In this document: piece by piece, positions 33,602 through 43,519 of the stretch | Layout of the letters: the number at the start of each line of letters is the position of its first letter | Numbering within the stretch: position 1 is the stretch's first letter | Source of the DNA: JADZAA01 sp039810485 | GTDB taxonomy: Bacteria > Bacteroidota > Ignavibacteria > Kapaibacteriales > UBA961 | Assembly (NCBI GenBank): GCA_039810485.1 | Contig: JBDHXA010000004.1 | Location: 1-64,000, forward strand | Direction of reading: 5' to 3' | DNA: 64,000 nucleotides | Made by a program: the position numbers and the translations under genes | The notes under the pieces: model-generated | Told to the model about the DNA's origin: nothing | Database searches by the model: none | What the model saw: only the letters and a program-made list of their open reading frames with translations

Positions 33602-34471
33602 ATGAATAGCATGACCGGATTCGCCAAAGCGGAAACTACTGAAAACAGCATTACGGCTACAGTGGAAATTCGCAGTGTCAACGGCAAATATCTTGATGCG
33701 AGTATACGCTTGCCACGCTCTCTAGCAACCAAAGAAAATGAAGTACGCGATATTGTGCGCAAAATGATTTCACGAGGCAATCTTTCGTTGAATATAAATG
33801 TAGAAGGATCAAAAAGCTCAGCACCAAAGTTTAACGAAGACATTGCAATAGAGCATTTTACAGCATTAAAAAATCTCGCAAAAAAACTAAAATTAAAAGA
33901 GCAGCCCGGGCTTGCCGACTTGCTCAGATTTTCGCAAGATTTATGGGAAAGTCCGGCTGACGACCGCACCGAACAATCATGGGAAATTGTAAAAAAAACG
34001 CTTGAAACAGCTCTAAAAGAATTAGACATTGCGAGAAAAAATGAAGGAAGAGAATTAGCAAAAGATCTGAAATACAGAATAAAGCATATTGAGGATATTA
34101 CCGCAAAGATTGAAGAAAAAGCGGTGGAAAGAGCGCCGGAAGAGCGTGAAAAATTACGTCAAAGAATTGCGCAATTATTTGAAAGCGATGAAATTGACGA
34201 GCAGCGTTTGCAAATGGAGATCGTGTTGCTCGCCGACAAGCTCGACATTTCAGAAGAATGTGTCCGTTTGCGCAGTCATATTAAATTTTATCATGAATTA
34301 CTGAAATCAAATGAGCCAAGTGGACGAAAAATGAATTTTTTGCTTCAAGAATTGCATCGCGAAACAAACACCATCGGCTCGAAGGCAAACGACGCCGAAA
34401 TTTCGCACTATGTTGTTGAAATAAAAGAGGAATTGGAAAAGATCCGCGAACAAGTGCAAAATATCGAATAA
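33602..34471 (+). CDS. yicC: YicC/YloC-family endoribonuclease
   Basis: 289 residues, the usual family length. The N-terminus MNSMTGFAKA with 'VEIRSVNGKYLDASIRLPRSL', and the C-terminus 'GRKMNFLLQELHRETNTIGS' with 'EISHYVVEIKEELEKIREQV', are diagnostic. Members are RNases that in E. coli help control small RNA levels. The gene is followed after 18 bases by guanylate kinase, the widespread yicC-gmk pairing. Confidence 0.95.
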   Translation: MNSMTGFAKAETTENSITATVEIRSVNGKYLDASIRLPRSLATKENEVRDIVRKMISRGNLSLNINVEGSKSSAPKFNEDIAIEHFTALKNLAKKLKLKEQPGLADLLRFSQDLWESPADDRTEQSWEIVKKTLETALKELDIARKNEGRELAKDLKYRIKHIEDITAKIEEKAVERAPEEREKLRQRIAQLFESDEIDEQRLQMEIVLLADKLDISEECVRLRSHIKFYHELLKSNEPSGRKMNFLLQELHRETNTIGSKANDAEISHYVVEIKEELEKIREQVQNIE

Positions 34472-34489
34472 ACAAATTAATTTCAACTT

Positions 34490-35044
34490 ATGTTCCGTAA
34501 AAATTTGCTTGTTCTTTCGGCTCCGAGCGGCGGCGGCAAGACCACCGTTGCGCGGCATTTGCTTGCTGTATTTCCTGAATTGCAATTTTCAATCTCTGCA
34601 ACCACTCGTCCGATACGTTCAGGCGAGATTCATGGCAAGGATTATTTTTTCCTTAGTCGCGACGAGTTTTTACAAAAGATTGCAGAAGGCGATTTGTTGG
34701 AATATGAAGAGATTTTTGGCAATTTCTATGGCACTTTGCGATCAGAGGTGCAACGGTCATTAGACACGCATAGTCCGATGCTCTTTGATGTTGATGTAAA
34801 GGGCGCGATTTCTATTCGCAAAGCATTTCCACATGACTCGCTTTTGCTCTTTATAGCACCGCCCGACATGTTTGCGCTTGAGCAGCGCCTGCGCGCTCGC
34901 AGTACCGAAACCGACGAACAAATACGTCTGCGATTAGCTCGCGCCAAAATGGAAATGCGTTTTGCAGATGATTTTGACATGGTAATAGTTAATGACAATT
35001 TACAGCAAGCTTTAGCAAAAGCAGAGCAATCAGTACAGCAGTAA
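34490..35044 (+). CDS. gmk: Guanylate kinase
   Basis: 184 residues; converts GMP and ATP to GDP and ADP in the cytoplasm. P-loop APSGGGKTT (11-19), GMP-binding 'SISATTRPIRSGEIHGKDYFF', 'LLEYEEIFGNFYGT', 'LFDVDVKGAISIRKAFP' and the lid 'RLRARSTETDEQIRLRL'. Slightly short but complete. Confidence 0.97.
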   Translation: MFRKNLLVLSAPSGGGKTTVARHLLAVFPELQFSISATTRPIRSGEIHGKDYFFLSRDEFLQKIAEGDLLEYEEIFGNFYGTLRSEVQRSLDTHSPMLFDVDVKGAISIRKAFPHDSLLLFIAPPDMFALEQRLRARSTETDEQIRLRLARAKMEMRFADDFDMVIVNDNLQQALAKAEQSVQQ

Positions 35045-35196
35045 TTTTATTTGATTTTTCTACAAAAGATAAATTTTCCTTATTTAGGATTGGTAAATTA
35101 TATCAAACAAATTAATATCAGCATCTCTAAACATCAACAAAGCCGCAAGTATTCGGCACAGCTAAAATTATTATTTTCACACAATGAGGAACTACA

Positions 35197-36456
35197 ATGA
35201 AAATGAATTTAAATTTTACTTTTACTTTAATTACATTTCTATTTTTTGGCAATTTATATGTTTTTTCACAATGGACTAATATGAAAGCTCCAGAACTAAC
35301 TTACTCGAAATTAGAGGTTTCTAACAATGGGAAAAATATTGCTGCCTTTGCTTTGGATATTGATTTAACTAATTTTAAAAATGCACCAAAGTATATTATT
35401 TCGCATGATTACGGAGCAACATGGCAAACCGTTAGCCCTCCCGACACGGCTGGGTTGACAGATCCATTGCTTGCATCGCCTATTACTATGTTTTGGGATG
35501 GCGACGACTTATTTATTCAAAACCTGAATAAAAGCAATCTATTGAGAAAGTCATCTGATTACGGTGCTACTTTTACTGTTGTGCACGACAAAATTCCTGC
35601 CCTACACTTAAATCTGCTTCGTTTGCCCAATGGCAAATGGTACTACGGCTACAACGGAGAACGATATGCCTCAACCGATAAAGGCATCACATGGTCTGAT
35701 GACGGACCTAACAATTGCGGGCTTATGCATTATGCAATTGCAAATAATGGAAATATTGTAACGACGTCAAACAATGGAGTAAGCTACAGCTCAAACAATG
35801 GTAACTCGTGGGAGCGGGCAACTTTTCCTTCCAACGACAGCTTTATTGATTCCGATAATTCAATTAGCAAAGCTCCCGACGGCTCTTTATATTTCCTAGC
35901 GAAAACCAATACTGTAATTTATAAATCTTCGGATAATGGAGTGTCTTGGCAGAAAGTAAATCCTAGCTTGTCTTTTGTTAATGCCATAGCTATTATTTGT
36001 TCTGGAACTGACATTATTTCTTTTAGCAAAAGCGGCGGCACTTTCAAAAGTACCGACGGTTGCAAAAATTTCTCAGAAATGACTCCAAACGCACCGAAAT
36101 CTGGCTGTTTAGTGAATCAGGGCTATGCAATGACGGAGTCATCTTCAGATATTTTTATAGCCGGGCAATCAGCAATATATAAATATCGCAAATCTCCCGT
36201 TTCAGGAATAAACGATAAAACAGCAGACATTACAATTAATATCTCGCCAAATCCTGCTCAAGATTTTATAGAAATAGAAAATATTTCGCCTTCTGCCATT
36301 TTTACATTATACAATAGTTTAGGCGGAACAATAGTTAACAATGAAAATATCACGGGCAATAAAATAGATGTCAGTAGATTGTCAAGCGGCGCGTACCTGA
36401 TAAAGTTTCAAGATAATAATAATTTTTCGTTTAAAAATATAATGATAAGCAGATAA
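35197..36456 (+). CDS. Secreted BNR-repeat protein with T9SS sorting domain
   Basis: 419 residues. Signal peptide ending 'FFGNLYVFSQ'. The body carries Asp-box-like repeats ('SHDYGATW', 'STDKGITW', 'SSNNGNSW', 'SSDNGVSW', 'STDGCKNF') of a sialidase-type beta-propeller; catalytic sialidase residues cannot be seen. The last 75 residues ('INISPNPAQDFIEIENISPS' to 'FKNIMISR') are a T9SS type A sorting domain. The sequence is more Asn/Lys-rich and AT-rich than neighbouring genes. Confidence 0.82.
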   Translation: MKMNLNFTFTLITFLFFGNLYVFSQWTNMKAPELTYSKLEVSNNGKNIAAFALDIDLTNFKNAPKYIISHDYGATWQTVSPPDTAGLTDPLLASPITMFWDGDDLFIQNLNKSNLLRKSSDYGATFTVVHDKIPALHLNLLRLPNGKWYYGYNGERYASTDKGITWSDDGPNNCGLMHYAIANNGNIVTTSNNGVSYSSNNGNSWERATFPSNDSFIDSDNSISKAPDGSLYFLAKTNTVIYKSSDNGVSWQKVNPSLSFVNAIAIICSGTDIISFSKSGGTFKSTDGCKNFSEMTPNAPKSGCLVNQGYAMTESSSDIFIAGQSAIYKYRKSPVSGINDKTADITINISPNPAQDFIEIENISPSAIFTLYNSLGGTIVNNENITGNKIDVSRLSSGAYLIKFQDNNNFSFKNIMISR

Positions 36457-36610
36457 GCGATATATCCACCTTGAAAAATAAATTGCAGCCCATAATTTCG
36501 AATAAGTATTGATTCATTTATCATTGCTTTTAACTATTGTTTAAATAGCGCTTAAATATTTATTTTCACTTTTTCGATAAACAACGTCAGCAACATATTA
36601 AAGTTTAACT

Positions 36611-38014
36611 ATGAATACATATCGCATTGAGCATGATTTTCTTGGAGAAATGAATATTCCCGACAATTTCTACTATGGTGTGCAGACAATGCGGGCTATA
36701 GATAATTTTCCGATTACCAATATTCCTATTTCAACAGTTCCACAGCTGATACGCGCCTTTGCTTATGTGAAAAAGGCGGCAGCTTTAGCCAATGCTGATT
36801 TAGGCGTAATGTTGCAAAATATTGCCGATGCCATTAGCCAAGCATGCGATGCAATAGCCTGCGGAGAATTGGCGGATCAATTTCCCGTCGACCTAATTCA
36901 AGGTGGAGCCGGAACTTCCACCAATATGAATATAAATGAAGTAATTGCGAATAAAGCATTGGAAATACTCGGATATCCAAAAGGGCGCTATGATATTGTG
37001 CATCCCAACAACCACGTTAATTTTTCTCAATCTACCAACGATGCATATCCAACAGCTTTTCGTCTTGCTCTACATTACAGCATCACAGAATTGATCGAAG
37101 AAATGAAGCAGCTCGTTGATGCATTTGCAGCAAAAGGCGAAGAATTTTCTGAGGTTTTGAAAATGGGACGCACTCAGCTGCAAGATGCTGTTCCTATGAC
37201 GCTTGGCGCAGAATTTACCGGTTTTGCAGTTACCATACGAGAAGATATTGCGCGGCTAACCGAAGCTCAAGCTCTTATTACCGAAATCAATCTTGGCGCA
37301 ACAGCGATAGGCACTTCAATCAATGCGCCAAAGGGCTATCCTGAGTTGGCGACAAAGCACTTGGCAACAATCAGTGGAGTTTCGGTGCGACTTGCCGAGA
37401 ATTTGGTGGAGGCAACAAGCGATACCGGCGCATATGTGCAGCTTTCCGGCGTTTTGAAGCGCATAGCAGTAAAAATCTCAAAAATTTGCAATGATTTGCG
37501 TTTGCTTTCATCGGGTCCGCGTGCGGGCTTAAATGAAATAAATTTGCCTAAACTGCAGCCCGGCTCATCCATTATGCCAGGCAAAGTCAATCCTGTGATG
37601 CCAGAAGCGATAAATCAAATTGCGTATTACGTAATAGGCGCTGACGTTACCATTACTTTGGCAGCAGAGGCTGGGCAGCTCCAACTTAATGTTATGGAGC
37701 CTGTTATCGCATATTCACTTTTTAATTCAATTTCGATGATGCGCAATGGATTCCGCGCATTGCGCTCAAAATGCGTAGAAGGAATCACGGCAAATGCAGA
37801 TATTTGTCGCAATTATGTGATGAACAGCATTGGCATTGTAACAGCACTCAATCCTATTTTGGGCTATGAAACTTGTGCAGCAATTGCCAAAGAAGCTCTC
37901 GAAACAGGACATTCGGTTTATTCTATTGTTCTGCAAAGACATCTCATGGATAAAGAAAAACTCGATGAAGTGCTTTCAACCGAAAATCTGATGCATCCCA
38001 AATTTTATGCATGA
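36611..38014 (+). CDS. aspA: Aspartate ammonia-lyase
   Basis: 467 residues; deaminates L-aspartate to fumarate and ammonia. Close throughout to E. coli AspA: RIEHDFLGEMNIP, 'YYGVQTMRAIDNFPI', 'QGGAGTSTNMNINEV', 'HVNFSQSTNDAYPT', 'MGRTQLQDAVPMTLG', the signature GSSIMPGKVNPV with the catalytic serine loop, and the ending 'ENLMHPKFYA'. The NLMHP ending and QFPVD favour aspartase over class II fumarase. Monocistronic. Confidence 0.95.
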   Translation: MNTYRIEHDFLGEMNIPDNFYYGVQTMRAIDNFPITNIPISTVPQLIRAFAYVKKAAALANADLGVMLQNIADAISQACDAIACGELADQFPVDLIQGGAGTSTNMNINEVIANKALEILGYPKGRYDIVHPNNHVNFSQSTNDAYPTAFRLALHYSITELIEEMKQLVDAFAAKGEEFSEVLKMGRTQLQDAVPMTLGAEFTGFAVTIREDIARLTEAQALITEINLGATAIGTSINAPKGYPELATKHLATISGVSVRLAENLVEATSDTGAYVQLSGVLKRIAVKISKICNDLRLLSSGPRAGLNEINLPKLQPGSSIMPGKVNPVMPEAINQIAYYVIGADVTITLAAEAGQLQLNVMEPVIAYSLFNSISMMRNGFRALRSKCVEGITANADICRNYVMNSIGIVTALNPILGYETCAAIAKEALETGHSVYSIVLQRHLMDKEKLDEVLSTENLMHPKFYA

Positions 38015-38069
38015 TCGTGAGCGGCACATTCGATTGATTATTGATTAAAGCGAAAATTATTCCGTAATG

Positions 38070-39188
38070 TCAGTCAAACAAATGTCGCTGCACCCAATCT
38101 GCTATGCGGCGCGTTGCTTCCTCGCTTGGCCAATGCGCACCTTTGAACGGGAAAAATACATGATTTACTTTATTATTTTCTAAAGTATTATGAAAAAGCT
38201 CGGCAGTTTGAAATGGTACTGTGGCGTCCTCGGTTCCGTGCGTAAGAAACAGTTCCACTCCATTTCTAAATAATTCTGGCAACCGCTCAATAACTTTACC
38301 TTCGGGATACATGCTTGCACACATCATCACGACGCCTGCAAAACTTTCTGGATGGCGCGTTGCCACCACGCCGGCATAAAAACCTCCTTGAGAAAAACCA
38401 ATTATAACTGGCAGAGCGTTTTTTACAGGCAATGTTGCTCGCGCATCTTGAATCGCAGAAAAATACCAATCGGCAGAATGCGACACAATGTTTTCCTTTA
38501 ACGAATCCGGCGCATTGAGATCTTCGCCGGCAGCAGATAATTTAAAGGCGAATGTTGAGGCAGATTCACGAAATTTTACATATGGCGCTTCGGGGCATAC
38601 AAAGATAACATTATTTAATTCCAATGACTTTGCCCATCGCAACATAATTGACGGCTCTTGCCCATTGCCATGCAAAATCAAAACGAGATAGTATTTTTTA
38701 CGAGGATCGTAGCCGGCTGGATATAGTATTCTATACTTTCCTAAACGAGTTTGCGGAATAATTTTTTGCGGAAAATCATCGGCAATATCTGCATTTCGTC
38801 GAAACAGCTTCGTTGTCGAATCATATAATCGCTGCTTTTTCAAAATATTGAATAAAGAATCCGAAGTAAGTGCAGAAACGTCGCCACAGCCAATTTCACC
38901 AGCATTAAATAGAATTTTCATAGCAGAATCTGCTTTGTTCAAGCGCGCATAGCATCGCGCTAAAACAACTGCGCTGCCAACATCGCGCGGCATTGCCTGC
39001 ACCCATACTCGCAAAAAGTTAGCCGCGGTCTGATAATCTTTATTTTTAAGATATTCTTCAGCCCTTTCTCTATAGCTTCGCTTCTCGACCGGCACATTAT
39101 TTTGAGCTAATGCAGAGCCAAAACAGAATATTAAGCTTAAAAAGAGTATAATATTTTGGAAACAAACCTTTTTCTTCATAATTATCAA
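38070..39188 (-). CDS. Secreted alpha/beta hydrolase (carboxylesterase type)
   Basis: 372 residues; the start at MKKKVCFQN (4th codon) gives a better signal peptide ending 'FGSALAQ'. Residues about 35-130 are TPR-like helices. The hydrolase domain begins near 'YYLVLILHGNG' and has the nucleophile elbow GFSQGG, the acid in 'THGTEDATVP' and the His in 'KGAHWPS', the phospholipase/carboxylesterase (YpfH-like) pattern. Its product is probably periplasmic. It converges on aspA with 55 bases between the stops. Confidence 0.85.
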   Translation of the reverse strand: MIIMKKKVCFQNIILFLSLIFCFGSALAQNNVPVEKRSYRERAEEYLKNKDYQTAANFLRVWVQAMPRDVGSAVVLARCYARLNKADSAMKILFNAGEIGCGDVSALTSDSLFNILKKQRLYDSTTKLFRRNADIADDFPQKIIPQTRLGKYRILYPAGYDPRKKYYLVLILHGNGQEPSIMLRWAKSLELNNVIFVCPEAPYVKFRESASTFAFKLSAAGEDLNAPDSLKENIVSHSADWYFSAIQDARATLPVKNALPVIIGFSQGGFYAGVVATRHPESFAGVVMMCASMYPEGKVIERLPELFRNGVELFLTHGTEDATVPFQTAELFHNTLENNKVNHVFFPFKGAHWPSEEATRRIADWVQRHLFD

Positions 39189-39441
39189 TGAAAGGAATTA
39201 ATGAGGCGCAAGTGCCAAAATATATTGTAATTATGCAAGCAACGATTCAAAATTATCAAAATTGACGGCTATCATAAATTTAAATGCTTTCATAATGTAA
39301 CATTGCACGCTCCAAACACTTGAGCAAAGACATACTGATTTACTCAATTTAATCGTATAATAATCAAACCGCATCATGCTTAAACAATACAATATCGTAA
39401 TTTTGCATGAATACTGCTTGTTTCGCTTAATATTCCTTCTG

Positions 39442-41388
39442 ATGACCATCGCCCGATATTTACCATTGTTTCGTATTCCATTGCTTTTCACCTTATTAGC
39501 CGCTCTATTCGCTTCAAGCGCAGATGCAGTGGCGCAAATGCTGTCAGCCAAAGAGAAATTAGCTTTTTTTGCGCGTGGCGGCATTAATTTTGTTTCGCAT
39601 AACAGCGGATTTGGCACATTCGTCGGACCAGCTGATTGTGCTTCCTTGCAAGATGGCAAAGGAAGCGGTTTTTCAGGCACAATCGGCGTAGAATTGCCGT
39701 TGTTTTCCAAAAGTTTTCTCGGAATTGGCATTGGATTTACAAATTTCGGCGGCAAAAGCTCAGGAAATTCAGTGTTTAATTCTCGCGATACGACAAGCGG
39801 AGAGCTTACTCCCGTAACATTGCAAACAAATCTTACAGCCGCGATGCAGTATGCGGCTTTGCATCCAGAATTCAATACAATTCTTATTGAAAAATTATTG
39901 GGCGGGCCTTTGCGGCTGAGTATCGGCACATCGGCTTTTATTCCTCTATCTGCTTCGTTCGACCAAACAGAAAACATAATTTCACCAGCAAATGCCGCAT
40001 TCATTGCCAATGGCAACAGATTACAGCAGCGCACCATAGCAAAAGGAGATATCAAAACAATAAAAGTGTTGTTTGGTATATCGGCAGGAATTGAAAATAT
40101 GATTCCCCTATCGTCTCGCTTATATTGCACACAACAAATTGGCGCTGATTTTCCACTCAATAATGCAACGTCAGACACAGATTGGAAAATGCATGGCTTG
40201 CGCGCAGAAATAGGACTTCGCTATGCGCTTCACACAGAATCTACTCAGCCGATTATTTCTCCACCGCCTCCTCCACCGCCATTACCCTCGCCACCGAAGC
40301 ACCGCGAACTATCGCCCGCTCTATCAATAACACTCAAAAAAGTTGATTTGAAGGGTAAAGAAGGACGCGAGTTAATAGCATCGCCTCCAATAGTGAATGC
40401 AGTTTTTTTTGAGCAAAATTCTGCTGTGATTCCTTCTAAATACAGCCAGAAAGAGTTGTCGGGAGCCATACCGTCTGACGCTTTGGAATTTCACCGTTAC
40501 ATCATTCCTTACATAGCTAAAATTCTCAGCGACAATCCTCGCGGAAAAGTAGAATTATATGGTGCAACATCAGGCGACGATGAAAGCCGCGGCGTTGAAT
40601 TGGCGCAGCAGAGAGCTGACGCAGTGCGTAATATACTGATATCATTGGGTATTGCCAAAGAGAGAATAAGCGTGGCTGCCGACGTCAATCCTGCCGTAAA
40701 AAGCTCGCAGGATTTGCCGGAAGGGCGCGAGGAAAATCGTCGAACTGACATTATTGTTAGGAATGTGCGCTTGCAAGAATATGTGTCGCGTCAGAATTAT
40801 GCCGACATATCAGGTGCGGCAACAATGGAAATAATTGCCGAGGATCTTGCATCCGACAGCATTATCACTGTAAAATCGCCATGCTTTTCCACGCCACTAA
40901 TTATTAATTCCGGAGGCACGTTTACAGTGCCTTTGCATTGCCGCACAACAGAAACTTCGGGCGCATATTCGCTGCAAGTTGAGGCAATATCGAAGAATCT
41001 GTCTGCAACTGATTTCTATTTGTCTTCTCTTGGCAGCATTGAAAAAACAGGCGAAGATGTGTATGTCAATAATTTCGACGCCGTACTTCGCTTTAATTAC
41101 AACAGCGATGAACTTTCAGCCGAAAACAAAGAATTACTGCGTCAAATGATAGAAAAAATGCCGTCCGGAACAATCATTACTATTTACGGAAGCGCAGATG
41201 CAATAGGCACTCAGCAGCGGAATATTCAGCTTGAGAAAAATCGCGCTTCAAATACCGAGCAGTTTATACGCTCTATTTCCGGCAATACATTTACCATTCA
41301 CACTGCCCAAGGAACAGATAAATTTCCTGAAAACACTCCCGAAGGCAGATTCCTTAACCGCAATATGCGCATACGCTTAGAAAAGTAA
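39442..41388 (+). CDS. Outer-membrane protein with proline hinge and two OmpA-like domains
   Basis: 648 residues from the ATG at 39442 (MTIARYLPLFRIPLLFTLLAALFASS, signal peptide); the longer frame from 39376 hides it. Residues to about 270 look like a beta-barrel ('GGINFVSHNSGFGTFVG', 'GIGIGFTNFGG'). A hinge of eight prolines follows. Then come two OmpA-like peptidoglycan-binding segments: one with 'ELAQQRADAVRNILISLGI' and 'ENRRTD', the other with 'FNYNSDELSAENKELLRQM' and 'LEKNRASNTEQFI...NRNMRI'. It probably links outer membrane and cell wall. Confidence 0.85.
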   Translation: MTIARYLPLFRIPLLFTLLAALFASSADAVAQMLSAKEKLAFFARGGINFVSHNSGFGTFVGPADCASLQDGKGSGFSGTIGVELPLFSKSFLGIGIGFTNFGGKSSGNSVFNSRDTTSGELTPVTLQTNLTAAMQYAALHPEFNTILIEKLLGGPLRLSIGTSAFIPLSASFDQTENIISPANAAFIANGNRLQQRTIAKGDIKTIKVLFGISAGIENMIPLSSRLYCTQQIGADFPLNNATSDTDWKMHGLRAEIGLRYALHTESTQPIISPPPPPPPLPSPPKHRELSPALSITLKKVDLKGKEGRELIASPPIVNAVFFEQNSAVIPSKYSQKELSGAIPSDALEFHRYIIPYIAKILSDNPRGKVELYGATSGDDESRGVELAQQRADAVRNILISLGIAKERISVAADVNPAVKSSQDLPEGREENRRTDIIVRNVRLQEYVSRQNYADISGAATMEIIAEDLASDSIITVKSPCFSTPLIINSGGTFTVPLHCRTTETSGAYSLQVEAISKNLSATDFYLSSLGSIEKTGEDVYVNNFDAVLRFNYNSDELSAENKELLRQMIEKMPSGTIITIYGSADAIGTQQRNIQLEKNRASNTEQFIRSISGNTFTIHTAQGTDKFPENTPEGRFLNRNMRIRLEK

Positions 41389-41438
41389 TAATGGTGCTGC
41401 GGCTTTGCAGTTAAATACATATCGCAAATAATTAGAAT

Positions 41439-42485
41439 ATGGAAAGCAAATCAGTCAAGCCAGCAAAAGAAGTAAGCAGCGAATCTTACGGAGCTTTTGT
41501 TCGACGTCAATTTCGCAAACGGCTTTTAGGCGTTATTTCCCTTTACTTTCTCATTGCCGTAATGCTTGCGGCTGTGTTTGCCGACTTTCTTGCCAATGAC
41601 AAACCACTCATTGCTTCCTATAAAAACAAGCTTATTTTTCCTGTGCTACAGCAATATGCCGTTGCAGTCGGTATTTCATCATGGGGCGCTGAATTTGCCC
41701 TTGCTGATTGGAAATCTATGCATTATGAATGGTCGCTATTTCCTCCTATTCCCTATTTGCCCTCAAATACCGACCAAGACGCAGTTAATGCAAATAAAAC
41801 AAATCCGACTGCTCAACATTGGCTTGGAACAGACGACATTGGGCGAGATGTTTTTTCAGGCGTCATCCACGGCGCTCGATATGCATTGGCTATTGGCGTT
41901 GTGGCAATGGGCATTGCTTTGCTCATCGGCGTACTTATGGGCAGTATGGCGGGTTTTTTCGGAGGCAAAACCGATATGCTGATATCGCGGCTTATAGAAG
42001 TTATCATTACATTTCCAACATTTTTCTTGATAATAACCGTAGTGGCAATGTTTCAACAAGGAAATATTTGGCTGATTATGGCTCTAATTGGATTAACTAA
42101 TTGGACAGAGGTGGCGCGACTCATTCGCGGCGAGTTTTTAAGGATTCGCAATCTCGACTTTGTTACTGCCGCAACGTCTCTTGGATATTCACGCAGTCGC
42201 GTTATTTTCCGTCATGTGCTTCCTAATGCGCTTGGTCCTGTTTTAGTGTCGGCTGCTTTTGGCGTTGCACAGGCAATTTTAATCGAGTCGGCTTTGAGTT
42301 TTTTAGGATTTGGCGTGCCGCCGACTGTGGTTACTTGGGGTTCAATTCTGCAGCGAGCATCCGGTTCAATAAGCGCTTGGTGGCTAGCTGTATTTCCGGG
42401 CTTAATGATATTTCTCACAGTATCTGCCTATAATCTGATAGGCGATGCTTTGCGCGATGCCACCGACCCGCGGCTTCGCGCATAA
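41439..42485 (+). CDS. ABC transporter permease, DppC/OppC type
   Basis: 348 residues with an OppC-type N-terminal segment (one TM, then a long periplasmic part), 'LGTDDIGRDVFSGVIHGARYAL', about five further TM helices and the EAA loop 'AATSLGYSRSRVIFRHVLPN'. Ends 'GDALRDATDPRLRA' as in peptide permeases. Dipeptide/oligopeptide or nickel import is usual for the family. The partner permease, ATPases and binding protein are not in this window, so it must work with components encoded elsewhere. Confidence 0.9.
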   Translation: MESKSVKPAKEVSSESYGAFVRRQFRKRLLGVISLYFLIAVMLAAVFADFLANDKPLIASYKNKLIFPVLQQYAVAVGISSWGAEFALADWKSMHYEWSLFPPIPYLPSNTDQDAVNANKTNPTAQHWLGTDDIGRDVFSGVIHGARYALAIGVVAMGIALLIGVLMGSMAGFFGGKTDMLISRLIEVIITFPTFFLIITVVAMFQQGNIWLIMALIGLTNWTEVARLIRGEFLRIRNLDFVTAATSLGYSRSRVIFRHVLPNALGPVLVSAAFGVAQAILIESALSFLGFGVPPTVVTWGSILQRASGSISAWWLAVFPGLMIFLTVSAYNLIGDALRDATDPRLRA

Positions 42486-42563
42486 TTTTTTTCTCATACA
42501 TCTCATTCAATTTTGTTTTTGATGCGCAAGATAAACAAAACGAGAAATTCATATAACTAAAAG

Positions 42564-43472
42564 ATGGCTGATCTTATAGGCGCATATACGGGCTTGCAAA
42601 CAAGCGCAAAGATCTTCTGAAAAAACTTGGCTATAAGAAGAAAAACGACGCTTATTCTCATCCTGATAGCAATTTCGTTTTTATAGGCGATTATATTGAT
42701 CGCGGACTTCAAATTCGCGAAATATTGTATATTGTAAAAAATACTGTTGAAGCTGGCAATGTGATTGCTTTAATTGGAAATCACGAATACAATGCGATCT
42801 ATTTTCATCTTCATGCGGCAAATGGAGGACATTTGCGAAAGCATTACATCAAAAGTATAATTCAACATTACGAAACCATATGACAATTCCATAATCATAA
42901 GCAAGAATATGATGATTTTCCGAATGGTTCAAAACACTATCTCTTTATTTGTAAACGCCTTCTTTCAGAGCAGTTCATTCATGTTGAAATAATGTAAATA
43001 TTGAATAATTAAGGAATATTTAAAATAATCTCGTCTGACAGACGAGATTATTTACAAGTCAGTCAAAGAGAATGCGCCAATAAATTCAGTGCTTGACCCA
43101 GTGCTAAAAGGCTTAGAAATTTCATTGCCCGATGGAATAGAATTTTGCGATACAGACGCAGTTGTTCGCAATAATATTCACATTAAATTGTTGAATAACC
43201 CTCGAAATATGACCTACAAATCTATTTGTGTCGAACCTTTTGAAAGTCTTCCTGATCTGATTGTTGATCAGTACAACGGCAAGTCAGATGACTTTTATTC
43301 AATCAGCGATAAGATTGTTTTATTTGTTCATAATTGGCTAAGAGGCAGTCCGTCCTTTGTGCAGAAAAATTCTAACTGCTTGGATTACAGCACAGCAAAA
43401 AGCGGATATCTTGTCGCATATAGATTGGATGAAGAAACCGATCTGAATAGCAATAATTTTTTCTTCGTATAA
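42564..43472 (+). pseudogene. Decayed metallophosphoesterase gene
   Basis: Three reading frames carry consecutive pieces of one calcineurin-like phosphoesterase. After ATG 42564 the frame reads DLIGAYTG where 'IGDIHG' is expected; a one-base deletion near 42582 breaks it. The next frame gives KDLLKKLGYKK, FIGDYIDRG and ALIGNHE and meets TGA at 42881, with residual similarity to 42997. From about 43030 a third frame gives SRLTDEIIYKSVKENAP and, in the 43089-43472 ORF, 'LKGLEISLPDGIEF' and 'NCLDYSTAKSGYLVAYRLD', the normal C-terminus. The metal-binding DxH and the central part are destroyed, so it cannot make an active enzyme. Confidence 0.82.
43023..43053. repeat. Perfect 15-bp inverted repeat inside the pseudogene
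   Basis: AAATAATCTCGTCTG (43023-43037), one base, then CAGACGAGATTATTT (43039-43053). The right arm codes for normal family residues (LTDEIIY); the left arm is its mirror copy at the frame break. Confidence 0.85.
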
Positions 43473-43519
43473 TTATATTATTTATCGCGATTAAATAAAT
43501 CAGCAATACTGATGGTTCC

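Noticed and set aside
43089..43472. Reading this as an independent 127-residue gene
   Set aside because: Its sequence is the C-terminal part of the metallophosphoesterase, and family similarity continues upstream of its ATG to about 43030.
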